In this document: positions 16,810 through 27,327 of the stretch, one piece after another
Position numbering within the stretch: position 1 is the stretch's first letter
Layout: every line of letters begins with the position of its first letter
DNA from: Micractinium sp. NFX-FRZ
Lineage: Eukaryota; Chlorophyta; Trebouxiophyceae; Chlorellales; Chlorellaceae
Length of the DNA stretch: 64,000 bases
Reading direction: 5' to 3'
Assembly (NCBI GenBank): GCA_029339195.1
Contig: JAPTJF010000049.1
Span: forward strand, 62,001-126,000
The notes under the pieces: model-generated
Databases searched by the model: none
Told to the model about the DNA's origin: nothing
The model's input: the letters and a program-made list of their open reading frames with translations, nothing else
Translations under genes and position numbers: made by a program

Positions 16810-19664
16810 ATGGCGGAGCTGAAGGAGAAATGCAAGCAGCTTCAGCTGAAGCTTGACGAGGCTTTGCGAGAACGAGACGCCTTGGTGCGCTCCCTGCTGC
16901 CGGGTTCATGCCTACGGGCCTGCAACCAGAGCTCTCAGAGCTCGGAAATCTTTGTGACGCCCAGAGCGGCGCCATGCGACAGTATCTCGCCATAGCATCT
17001 GTCGCCGCCCTCGGCCGTGACCCACCGCCGCCGCCGCTGCCTGCTCCTGCTGCCTCTCCTGCGTGCCCCCTGTGCAGGTGCTGGACCTGGAAAACATGTG
17101 CCTGAGCTCAGACGGTGGCAGCACCACATTCAACAGCTCCAGCGTGCTGCAGGAGCGCATCTTCTCCACAGGTGGGTGCTGCCGAGTTGGGTGCTGCGAC
17201 CTGACTTGCAGCAGCTGCCGGCAATGCCCTCGTGCTGCATCTTCAACGCTCTCCCCAAGCTGCCACAAGCGGCCACAAGCGGCGCACTGCCAGCGGAATC
17301 ACCTGGCCCGCCAATCCTCCCCCTTTGACGGCCTGCAGAGAAGGAGCTGGCAGCCAACCGCGCCGCGCTGGCCGCCGTCACCCAGGAGCGTGACAGCCTG
17401 CGGGAGGACCTCAGCGAGGTCAAGGACGCCAAGCGACGAGCAAACCAGGTGGGAGGATGCGGAGATCAAATTGTAGAAGACATGGCTGCCGCTTGCCACT
17501 GCTGCGCCAGTCGGGCCCCAAGTGGGCAGGCTTGCACGCAAGCTGGCACATTGGCCTGGTGGTCGAGATGTCAGCCGGTTTCAGGTTCGACCTCTTCAAG
17601 TACCTGCAGGCGTTTGACGTGAAAGCAGTGCTTCGCCTCCTCAATATGTGCAGGGGTTCAAGCAGCAGCTGGAGCGGGCCACTGCGCTGGACAAGGAGCT
17701 GGCGTTCTACCAGGGGCAGAGCGCGCGTGTCATGAGCGAGCGCGACCGTGCGGTGTACGAGGGGGAGGAGCTCAAAGCGGCCAACCTGCGGGTGCGTGGG
17801 CGGGCAGGGGCCGGAGTTTGTTCTGGGGGGTGTGGCAAAACAAGGTGGGGGATGAGGAAGTGCAGCTGTGCAGAAAAGGGGTGGAGCCCAGGGCGGCATC
17901 CCTGCGGGTGGGCAAGGGGGCAGGCTGGGCGGGACGAGTGGCGAGGCGCTGGGCGTAATCGGGGTGGTGAGTGTCCTGCGGGGAGGACCAGCCGGTTGCC
18001 ACGCTTCGCTGTAAACTTGCGTGCTCGCTCTTGCTTCTGTGGGTTGCTGACAGCTGGCATCCTCCCTCTTCTTGATCCTCTCGACTCCTGTCCGGTCCAT
18101 CTTGTCGCCCTCTGCCCTCCTCCCGCCCCCCACCGAGCGCAGCTTGAGCAGCAGCTGCGGGAGGCGAGCAGCCGGGCAGAGACCGAGTACTTGCAGCGCA
18201 CCCAGCTAGAGCGCCAGCTGGGAGACACCCGGGCACAGCTGGCGGCGGCGCAGGTCAAAGCGGCAGAGGCGGAGGCCCTGCCTGGGCTGCGGCAGGAGCT
18301 GGCGGCCAGCACTGCTGAGGTGGCGCGGCTGCAGGGGCGGGAGGAGCAGCTGGAGGGGGAGGCGGAGGAGCTGAGGCAGCAGCTGGACACGGCGCGCGCT
18401 GCCAACGAGGCGGCAGCGGCCGAGGCGGCGGAGCGGCAGCGGACCACGGATGAGCTGGCAGGGGCGCATGCGGTGGTGCAGCAGCAGCTGCGTGGCGAGG
18501 TGGCTGGCCTGCAGGTGCGCTTGTGTGCGGGAAGGGGTGAGGCGGTGTGGGCAGGGCACGTGTTGCAAGTGCGCTGCAAGTGTACTGGGCCCATGCCAGT
18601 TGTGTCTGGGTTGGGGGGCAGGGTGTGGGTGGTTGCATGCTGCTACAGCAGTTGGGCGCTGGCCTAGACCAGGCAACAGGTGAAACCCTCCATCAGGCGG
18701 TGTGCTGACCAATGCATGCCCCTTCTCATGCTTCGCGGGCTGCAGAGCGAGGTGGCGCAGCTGAGGGAGCAGCTGCACGCGGCGCAGCAGGCAGCAGAGG
18801 AGGCGCAGGGTGCGCAGGCAGCAGCGGAAGCGGCCACTGACGAGCAGCGGCAGCGGCAGGAGGGCGACGTCGAGGCGCTGGTGGCGCACCACGCCGAGGA
18901 GGTGCGTCGGTGCCTGGGTGTGTGTGCATGCTTGCGTGCTCGTGGCAGGGTTGCTGGGGATCCAAGGCTGCTGCTCTTAGTAGGAGCAGCAAGGGGTGGG
19001 TCAGGCCAGCAGGCTTGCTTCCCGCTGCCAGCCCATGCTCGCTAATGTTGTCATCTTCATGTGTGCGCCTGCAGGTCGCCTCCCTGCGGCAGCAGCTGCA
19101 GCAGCAGCGCAGCGCCACAGAGGCGGCGCGGCTGCAGGCTGAGGAGGCGGCGCAGCAGAAGGTGGCGGCGCTGGTACGGGTCTCCGATTCAGAGAGCAGC
19201 AAGGCGCGTGCTGACCGGCGGATAGAGCAGCTCACGCAGGCAAGCAATGTGCAGGGTGGGGTGGGGTGGGGGTGGTGCACGGCAGGACAAGTGGCACGCA
19301 GGGCGCTGCGGGCAGCGGTTGGTAACCAGCGCTTGCCGTTGGATCGCCTGGCCCACTGCCTTACGACCCATGCTGCATGCTTTCATTTGCCTGCCTGCAG
19401 GAGCTGGGGACGGCACGGGAGCAGCTGGAGCAGGCGAAGCAGGAGAAGCTGGCAGCACTGATGCGGGTGGCGGAGGCAGAGATGCACGACAGTGCTGCAG
19501 GCGGCGGCAGGACGGCATCACCCACGCGCGGCCGCACTGATAGCGCCAAGAGCGACGGCAGCAGCCCTGGCAAGGCACACAAGCAGGGCGCGGCGTCGCC
19601 GGCGGCCAAGGCGGCCGGTGGTGGGTGGTGGGGCAGCAGCCCCGTGAAGGGAACGGCGGCATGA
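16810..19664 (+). CDS. Long coiled-coil protein, function unknown
   Basis: Eight exons give 457 residues: 16810-16884, 17078-17171, 17339-17448, 17654-17791, 18143-18514, 18746-18901, 19075-19239, 19401-19664. From the start (MAELKEKCKQLQLKLDEALRERDAL) to about residue 390 the protein is a nearly unbroken heptad pattern rich in Glu, Gln, Ala, Leu and Arg (LRQELAAST, QLREQLHAAQQAAEEAQ, LRQQLQQQR). Exon boundaries fall in phase 0 at nearly every junction, as in repeat-grown coiled coils. The last ~60 residues turn basic and Ser/Gly/Ala-rich (SPTRGRTDSAKSDGSSPGK). There is no catalytic motif, signal peptide or membrane segment. It may be a cytoskeletal, golgin-like or scaffold protein; I cannot assign a family. 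The donor after 19239 is probably GC; a weak GT donor (after AAT, 19248) would add three residues. Confidence 0.7.
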
Positions 19665-20083
19665 ACGTGTATATATGGGCCCCAAACTGACTTGCAGGAG
19701 GACGCCCGTGTCGTGCACTCCACTCTGTGACTTTGTGAACCTCTGTAGCGATGACTCCCCGATTTCTTCACTGCCCCTCTTCTTTGCCACGGCACTGCAG
19801 CCCCGGCCCTGTATTGTGCTCTACTTTGCCCTTGAACAGCCCCACTGTACCACAATACACCTGTATGCAACAAGCTTGAGCTTGGTCAGGTCGACCCCGA
19901 CGAAGGACACTGCCAGCGCAAGAGCCTCCCTCGCATCAAGTCTGTCCCTGTGTGATCGTGCCGCCGCCGCCAGCAGGGCAGCCATCCTGGGGGGCGCCCC
20001 CATTGCGCGCTCGGTTCTTACCACTCGCAGTGCCGCAAACATCAACATTGTTCCCACCGTCGTGGCTTGTGTCTCGAACACCC
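19665..20083. other. Intergenic, tail to head
   Basis: About 420 bases between the coiled-coil gene stop and the first in-frame ATG of the next + strand gene. The end nearest 20084 stays open in the downstream reading frame from about 19952, but without an ATG. It is therefore probably 5' UTR, or coding only if an upstream exon supplies a start. Confidence 0.45.
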
Positions 20084-21426
20084 ATGTCGTCCGCTCCGGC
20101 TGCAGCAAACCAGCGCGTCCTGCGCAGCGCAGTTACACAACTTCGCTCTTGCAATGCACTCTTGAACCCGGCCAGCCTGGCACGGCAATGCGGCAGTGCC
20201 CGCCGGCTAGACAGGCGGCGGCGCTCAGTGGCGGCAGCGGTGACGCGGAGGGTGGTGGCTACCAGCGAGCATTGGTGAGCCGTGTGGGTGATGTGGCACG
20301 TGTCTGCTAGAAACGAACTCAGGGATGCCCTCGGAACGACATGACGCAGCCCTGCGCCCGTGCGCTGGCCAGCCTCAACTTGGTGCCAGAGGCGCACCCA
20401 CGAGGCAATCGAGCACTACTCTCCTGCCTGCCCCGCGCATTGGATCCCCACGTCTGCTCTGGCTTACGCATAGTCATGCCCCGGCGTACCGCCAGCTAAG
20501 CTTCAGCCTGCCCCACTCAAGCACTGACCTGCCAACCTGTACCCTCCCAACCTGTTCCCTGCCTGCCGCAGGTACGATGATGAGGAGGAGTTTGATGCCC
20601 TGACCGATGCCATGACACCCAAAACTGTGGTGCTGCTGGTGGCTGGAGATGGTGGTGATGCCGGCGCTGTGGAGGGAGTGCGCTCGTGGCTGCAGCCCCT
20701 GAAGTTTGACCATGCCTTCTCCTCTCAGGAGGTGAGGATGAGGGCAGGCAGTGTGGTGGGTCGGAGGTGGCACGATGGGATGCAAGTGTGCTGGGGGTTG
20801 GTTGGGTCGGGACTGGGGTTGTGTTGTTCGAGGTGATTTGGGAATTGTAGCAGTTGCTGGCGGTGCTGCTTCCCGCCATGCCGCATGGCGTGCAAGTCAA
20901 CGTGAGCTGATGTGGCCCGGGGGGAAACATGTGCCCCTGCCTTCCCCCGCCCCCCCTGCAGGCCCTGCCGCTTGCCCAGCAGGTGTGGGCGGGTCGTGAC
21001 CAGGCCCCCTACTTCCTCAAAGTGCGTGCACGCAAGGACTTGGATGCAGCGGCGGCGGGAGACCAGCAGGCAGCGGCAGCGGCTGGCGCGGCTTGGTCGG
21101 AGTACCTGCAGCAGAATTGGAGGGTGGAGCTAGATGCTGGGCTGGGCGGGGAAGCGCCTACGAGTGAGGCACTGCTGCTGGTGGTGTCTGCCCAGGCGGC
21201 AGCCCAGCTGCTGGCGGCAGCAGGGGTGAGGGACCTCAGCAGCAGCGGCGTGCCCGCTCCCTGGTCGGTGAGCGTGGTTCAAGTGGGGGGCACGCAGGCG
21301 GGGGACCCGCTTGACTGGGCGCAGCTGGGGAAGCGGCTGGTGCTGGCGGCGGTGCAGCCCGGAAGCGAGGCAGCGGGCAGCACGATTGTGGCAGCACTGG
21401 AGGCGGCACCGGCGGCGAGCCGGTAG
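20084..21426 (+). CDS. Hypothetical protein, probably organelle-targeted
   Basis: Three exons join in frame to 271 residues: 20084-20274, 20572-20731, 20962-21426. The first ~60 residues contain almost only Ser, Ala, Arg, Val, Asn and Leu, with no acidic residue (MSSAPAAANQRVLRSAV to RRRRSVAAAVTRRVV). That composition is typical of chloroplast or mitochondrial transit peptides. The mature part begins with an acidic YDDEEEFDALTDAMT stretch. It then has an alternating hydrophobic core (TVVLLVAGDGGDAGAV, EALLLVVSAQAAAQLLAAAGV, KRLVLAAVQPGS) that suggests an alpha/beta fold. I recognise no family or active-site motif. The reading is supported by clean GT-AG junctions in matching phase and by codon composition like its neighbours. 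Confidence 0.6.
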
Positions 21427-21628
21427 CGGCACAGAGGTCGAAGGCAGCTGTCTCTGTCCACCCCAAACCTGCCCGTCTGCTCATCTCATTCTATCCGTCT
21501 GATTGTTCGCTTTCCTTGTTTCTTGACCGAATGCTCAATTTACTGGAGTTCAGATTTCATGGCTTGATTGCTATGCTGCATTGCAGTTGCAGGAGTGTAA
21601 GCACTCTTGCAGGCATCAGCACCACTCC
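21427..21628. other. Convergent 3' spacer (unknown gene / ORC6)
   Basis: A 202-base, relatively AT-rich spacer between two stop codons facing each other (21426 +, 21629 -). It should contain both 3' UTRs and polyadenylation signals. No coding potential seen. Confidence 0.5.
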
Positions 21629-24500
21629 TCAGCGGTTCTTCTCTGCCAGCGCCGCCTGTTGCGCCGCTGATGGCCGCACCTTGCCCTTGCTGCCGCCTGG
21701 CGCCCCCTTCTCCTTGGCTGCTGTTGCTGCTGCCGGCCCCTTGGTGCCGCCAGGTACTGCTGCTGCTGCTGCCTCTGTGGCTGCCCCTGCTGCCGCTTCT
21801 CTTCCTCCCGCCGCCGGTGCAGCAGCAGTGCTGCCGAAGCACAGCGTGGCCTGCCGCAGCTTCTTCTCTGTCAGCTTCTCCTTCTTCCCCTTCTTTTCTG
21901 TCTTGCCCTCCCCGCCGCCCTGGGATTCTGCTGCTGCTGCTGCTGCCGCCGGCCCCCCGCCGCTGCCGCCGCCTGCCGGCTTGGCCAGCATTTTGGCCTT
22001 CCACTCCTCGTAATCCTGCACAGGTGAGGCGAGGCGTGGCAAGGCACACGTGTGTTTGGTGCATGTGTACGGCTTGGGAACATGCAGGGGCCTTGAGTGC
22101 CCTCACATTCCTGCAGGGCACTTCCGTCTGAGCAGGAGCAGCTGCTGTACTGCCTAGAGCGGCTGCATTGCATTAGGGAGGCCAGGGGGCGAGCAGCCCT
22201 GCCCGCCTGTCAACGTTCCCCACCCCGCCTCACCCGCTGCCGCTGCTTCTTGGCGTTGACTCGGTACCCCACTTGGCCCTCATCCAAAACTTCGTCCTCG
22301 CTGTCGCTCGCCTCGTCATCCTCATCCCCCGCAGCGCTGCAGGGCAGCAAAGCATGGCATGGGTGCACAGAGGTAGAGTGTGTTGGGGGAGGCTCAGGTC
22401 GGCGGGATGAGTGAATGAGACCCGCTCGTTTTGAAGAAGGAGGCTTGCGCCTTATGGCATGCGCTGGCCTGCAAGCAGAGCGAGCTTGCCCTCCTGCACT
22501 GCCAGTCTATTGACCTAACTACTCAACACAAGAGACACCTGCAACCTCCCAGCTAGGATTCCTTTCAGAATGTATTGACAACCCCTGTGCCCACCTGCCC
22601 ACCTGCCCAGCACATACGACTGCCCGCCCGCCCGCCCGCCCACCCACCCACCCGGTGCGCTCCAGCAGCGCGCGCCGCTCCTCCATCATCCCCTCCGCCT
22701 TGCGCTTGCGCGCCTCACCGCTCACCCCCACCAGGTCTGGGCACAGGTCCGTCATGGAGGCGCACACCTTTGAACAGGGCGGGTGGGGAGTGGGCAGAAG
22801 AGAGGGGGCAGGGGTGGGCAGGGTGGGAGTATCAGGCTGGTGTGGGGACAAGCTTGACCTGACCAAGTGCACCGGCGGTTGAGACCCACTGGGGCTTGGG
22901 TCTCTGCACCACCAGTTGACACCCGCTGAAAGTTGAGGCATGACTGTGCAGTGCAATGCTGGTGCAGGGGTGGCACCTCCCCCTCCCGCTTCCCTCCCTC
23001 CCGCCCCCCCGCCTCACCTGCCCAAACTCTGTGGCGGTGACCCCCATCGGCTCAATCAGCTTCATGCGGTCCACCTGGCGCCAGCAGGGCAGGGGGATGG
23101 CAAAGGAGAGTTGCTGGTGGGAGCAGGGCCCAGGTGCAGCGAGCAGCAAGCCAGGGGTCCTGGACAGAGCAGGCAGGCGGTGGAGGGGCAGCCAGCTGGG
23201 CGCACGGGGGGATGCATTGCTGCTTGGGCAGGTCAGCAACAGCAAACTTGGGGTCGGGCTGGGCAGGGGCCTGCCTCTTGTGGGGCAACGTGGGCTGGCA
23301 CAGGCGGGGCAGCTCACCGCCACTTTGTGCTTGCGTGCCACCAGGTAGAAGGCTGCCGCCAGGAAGACGGGGCGCTGGAAGTCAACGTGCCCCTGCTGCA
23401 CCGCCGGCAGCGAGCGGGTGAAGCGCTGCTTGAACGCATCCAGCGCTGCACGCACGCTTACGTCGTGGCGGGCGCACCCGAACTGCAGGGGAGGGGCGAC
23501 GGGGGATGAGCGGCGGGGACACAAGTGGCCGGAAAGTGGTTGCAGGCCGGTGGACAGGGGGTTGGCACGGTTTCCAGGCTGCTGCTGCTGCTGCTGCGTC
23601 CTAATGGGCAAGGACGGCGCCACTGGTGCGTGTCCTGGCGTTGTGGGCACCAGCAACTTTTGTGCACCCCCTTTCTAGATGGGCTGACCAGGTGCCTTGT
23701 ACAGGCCTGCTGGCAGACACCCCACCTTGATGCACAGGTCGCGTGCCGTCACCTTGGAGCCCACCCCCAGCACCTGCACACATGAGTTTGTGCGGGTCAG
23801 GCCGAGGCCGAAGCAATTGCCCTCAGAGCAGGGCAGGGCGCACGACCACCTGCCTGTGTCACCAGCAAGATTCCTTGGCTGCCCCCCCAGGCCCCATCAG
23901 GCGCAGCCAAGCTCGGAACCCTGCCTGCCCCTGCCGCCTTCAGCGCCACCCTACGCCCACGCACGCCACCCACTTTTTGGAACGCAGCCTTGGCGTTCCG
24001 GTACACGTTGGCGTTGACGCCGCTCATGCGGGCCACCACCGAGGCATCCACAGTGACGCCCAGCGTGTGGCACGCCAGCTCAACGCACGCTGCGCCCTTG
24101 CACAGGTCAAACTGCGGGGCAGAGGAGACGTGCGACTTGTGCTCACAGCAGGCGGCGCGCTTGCACAACTTGCACAGCCAACAAAGGGGGGGAGAGGAAC
24201 CATGATACCCTGCTGTAGCCACCCTTGTAAATGCATTCGTCATCAGAAGCTGTGGCTCGTGCGCAGACCAACCAGAGTGGCAAAGACCTTAATTGATTGT
24301 TCAAGCAGCGGGAGCTGGCACCGCCTGCTCCCGCCTGCTCGCGCCTTCCGCCCGCGGGTCCGCAACCTCACGCAGGCCCGCACCTGTCCAGCGTTGCCCA
24401 GTCGCGCTGTGGCGACTCGGACATACTCTGATGCCTTGGCTGCCACTGCCTGGCCCTCCGCCAGGCCAAGCCTCCTCACTATGAGCCCCACATCGCCCAT
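21629..24500 (-). CDS. ORC6: Origin recognition complex subunit 6
   Basis: Eight minus-strand exons join in frame to 376 residues: 24500-24384, 24111-23974, 23773-23726, 23482-23318, 23074-23018, 22767-22652, 22336-22234, 22015-21629. The N-terminal MGDVGLIVRRLGLAEGQAVAAK and the two TFIIB/cyclin-like helical repeats match plant ORC6 block by block. Examples are ACVELACHTLGV, ARMSGVNANVYRNA, VTARDLCIKFGCARHDVSV, RSLPAVQQGHVDFQRPVFL, AAAFYLVARKHK, VDRMKLIEPMGVTATEFGQV and ASMTDLCPDLVGVS. Near the C-terminus DYEEWKAKM followed by KKLRQATLCFG resembles the short tail through which ORC6 contacts the ORC core. ORC6 is the smallest ORC subunit and helps load MCM helicase at replication origins. The family is usually 250-290 residues. 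The extra length here is an acidic linker (DEDDEASDSEDE) and an Ala/Gly/Lys-rich tail. It is divergent with the PP4R2 gene, 189 bases away. Confidence 0.9.
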
Positions 24501-24689
24501 CTTCGCTGCCTCTGGCTGTCTGACTGGGCCTGCAACACTTCAGCGGTCTGCGATCACGAGGAACACTGCCGCTTTGGTTTGAGACCCGTGCTGAGCCATG
24601 CTTTGGCAGCGGCCTTGCTTTGCTGTCCCGTTTGGCATCGTGCCCTTTGCATCCTAGCAACGTGCACCTGCATCCCGAGCGTGGGCCCA
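24501..24689. promoter_or_regulatory. Divergent promoter region (ORC6 / PP4R2)
   Basis: Only 189 bases separate the ORC6 start (complement) from the ATG at 24690. This is the shortest divergent spacing in the window, so the two genes probably share promoter elements. An in-frame upstream ATG at 24579 would lengthen the PP4R2 protein by 37 residues, leaving 78 bases; the downstream ATG is preferred because the extra residues look non-conserved. Confidence 0.5.
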
Positions 24690-27007
24690 ATGGTTGAGCC
24701 GCAAACCGCCGCACCTGCGGGCGAGCAGGCGCCACTGGGCGTCAGCGGGGAAACACAGGCGGTACAAGGCACTGTGGCAGACCGTGATCAACTAGAGGCG
24801 TTCAACAGGTGGGACTGATGTTGAGGGACTGGCAGCTGGCCCGATGGGCTTGCTGGCCGCTGCCTAGCTGCCCCGCAGCCAGGCAGCACTCGCATGAAAG
24901 GCATGTCGTCGATGGGAGCGCCGCTGCGCCAGCTGCGGCGCACTCGAGGCAGCCGCCGCCCCGTCGCCCCCTTCCCCGCAGCTTGCCCTCTTCGCAGCGG
25001 CGGCCGCTTGACGCTGCGCTGCGTGGCGTGCTGGCGGAGACGGCGCTGACAGGGCTGCAGCGGTATGAGTGGCGGCTGCTGGTGCCGCTGCTGCACAGCC
25101 TGGTGGACTCGGTGCTAGAAGACTACGCACGGCAAGAGGCCGAGGTGCGGGACGAGCGGGGAACCCAACGCCTCTGCCGGCTGTTGAGGGGCGGCACAGG
25201 CACGCCTTCCTCTGTGTTGTGGCGGTCGTGTGTTCCTTGAAATTTAGCTGCGGCGCTGGCTGTTAACAATGGCTGAATGCATATCCTCTGCGCCTGCCCA
25301 CGCCCCTGCCGTTGCACAGGTGGAGGGGCCTCCCCGGCCTCCGCCGCCCGGCTACGAGTCGGCAGAGGCGCTGGCTGGGCAGCTGCATGCGCTGCTGGAC
25401 GGCCACGAGGCGGCGCCATTCACGCTGCAGCGGATGTGCGAGGTGCTGCTGGAGCCACGCAAGCAGTACAGTCGGCGGGACAAATTGGTGAGAGGGAGAT
25501 GCGAGCCACCACGGCATGCGTGTGGGTGCAACAAGTTTGGGAGGCAGGCGGTGGGGTGGGCAGGCGAGGGCTCTGAGCTCTCACTTGACTGCCTGCTTCA
25601 TCTGCATACCCGCCTCCCCTGCTTGCCCAACTGTGCACCCAACTGACCCTCTGTTGAGCAGCGTTTGGCTGTTGCCCGCTGCTGCCTTAAATGTATGCCT
25701 TCATCTCTGCCCTTCTCCACCCTCCACCTCTTCATCTGTAGGCGCTAGCGATTGAAAAGCTGCTCACAGTGACCAGCACGCGGCAGCCAGACACGCAGCT
25801 GCCGCCGCCGCCTGCGCTGGCCACACTGAGCGGCGTGAACGACAACCCTCGCAGCCCCTACCTCGACGGGCGCCCGCCGCAGGTGAGGCACAGGAAGATG
25901 ACGCAGCCCCTCTGGGCTGCGCCCGCTGCCGCAGCGGTAGATGATGCAGCCCCTCTGGCTGCGTTTCCTGACGCTAATGGTTGTTGCTCGAGGCGTCGGT
26001 TGCAAGCCAGTCCCGTTTCGCGCCTGCCGTGGCCACCGGGGACGCTGCACTGCCGCAGCTGGACCCCCCTGCTGGCTGCCTCTTTGCCTGACATGTGCCT
26101 GCTCCGTGGTCATGACGCCCGCCCCTCCACCCCTGCTTGCCATCACTAGAGGAAGATGGCTCCTCTTGCCGCTCGCTCATCCACCTTGTTTTGATGTGCC
26201 ATCCGCGACGGCCTCTGCCCTGGGCAGGTGCTGGACACGCAGCAGCAGGCGGCGCTGCTGCAGCAGCAGGCCATGGCGTCGGCGCAGCAGCAGCACCTGC
26301 AGCAGCAGCAGCATGGCAGGCAATTCATGGGCGGACTCGCAAATGGGCTAGGTGACGACGGGCCCCCGCCCCTGGAGTCAATGAATGGAGAACCAGAGAC
26401 GTCAGAGGCGGATGCTGCAGCAGCCGCCGAGGCGGCAGCTGCTACCAGTGAAGCCATGCAGCTGGAGGCAGCTGCGTTTGTGGAGGCAGCACTGGCAGAT
26501 TCTTCACACGGGAGCGGGGATGCCTCAGGGGTTGGCGGCCGCAGCCAGGAGGGCAGCCCAGTGCGGGTAGCGGCGGCGGCAGCAGCTCGCGGCAGCGGCG
26601 GTGGGTCTGGCGAGCCAGCAGGTGATAGCGTGCCTGCCACCCCGCCCGGGCAGCAGCCGGCGTCACCGACTGCCGTGGTGGAGCAGCAGCAGCAGCAGCC
26701 GGGGCTCAACGGTGGGGGAGCAAGCGAGGGTCCTGCGCCCGAGCTGGCGGCAGGGCCCTCTAACACCGGCGATGATGTGGTTATGGAGGATGCAGGGGTG
26801 CAGCAGGAGGCAGCAGGGCAAGAACAGCCGGCGCAGCAGCACACAGCTCAGCAGCCTCCACAGCAGGCAGGAGGCGGCGGCGAGGCGGCCGCTGAAGAGT
26901 CGGCAGCGGCGGCGATGGAAGCAGCCGCAGGCAGCAGCGGCACGCCGGAAGCATTGACAGAAGCAGCGCTACCTGCTGATCAGCCGCAGTTGCAGCAGCA
27001 GCACTAG
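24690..27007 (+). CDS. PPP4R2: Serine/threonine-protein phosphatase 4 regulatory subunit 2 (PPP4R2-like)
   Basis: Five exons give 456 residues: 24690-24808, 24982-25144, 25320-25487, 25742-25882, 26228-27007. The conserved N-terminal domain is clear. GLQRYEWRLLVPLLHSLVDS corresponds to the YxWxxFxxLV helix of PPP4R2. PFTLQRMCEVLLEPRKQY, then KLALAIEKLLTVTS, match the signature PFTIQRLCELL-DPR--Y and FLRGVEKNVMVVS. NDNPRSPYLDG follows. PP4R2 binds the PP4 catalytic subunit and directs it to substrates in DNA-damage repair, including phosphorylated H2A variants, and in centrosome and RNA processing. The last exon (26228-27007) is a low-complexity, acidic Ala/Gln/Gly/Glu-rich tail, comparable to the disordered acidic tail of other PP4R2 proteins. 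A TGTAA at 27127-27131 lies about 120 bases past the stop, in the position of the chlorophyte poly(A) signal. Confidence 0.85.
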
Positions 27008-27327
27008 TAGGCAGCGTGCCGTTTGGTAAAGAGTCTGTGTCTGTCTGTGGTACCTTGTTGGCGGTGCCGCTGTGCTTTGATGGCGGCACAAGTGGCCGGT
27101 TAAACATCTCGAGCCGCGCATCGTCTTGTAAACTCCTGGCACCTTGTGCCTACTGCAAACTGGCCCGTCCTTGAAGAACCACCAGCGGTGAACAAGCTAC
27201 TTGGGGTGCAAAAGGAGCAGGCGTCAAGGAGCTGAGCACGCGATGCCGCTCCCTGATTTGTGCCACGGCAGTCACGGTTTGTGATGGCGCGTGCGGGAGC
27301 TCACCGCGGCAACAAGCTGCAAGACTA
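27008..27327. other. Intergenic, tail to head (PP4R2 3' UTR and MED12 promoter)
   Basis: Three hundred and twenty bases with a TGTAA poly(A)-like signal at 27127-27131. No exon or repeat seen. The second half should hold the MED12 promoter and 5' UTR. Confidence 0.5.

Noticed and set aside
20732..20961. Read-through of the second intron of the unknown gene as coding
   Set aside because: The extension breaks phase with the last exon, and GTGAGG...TGCAG junctions are good.
22620..22655. CCCG/CCCA repeat as a functional element
   Set aside because: Short simple-sequence tract at the donor of an ORC6 intron; best explained as low-complexity intron sequence.
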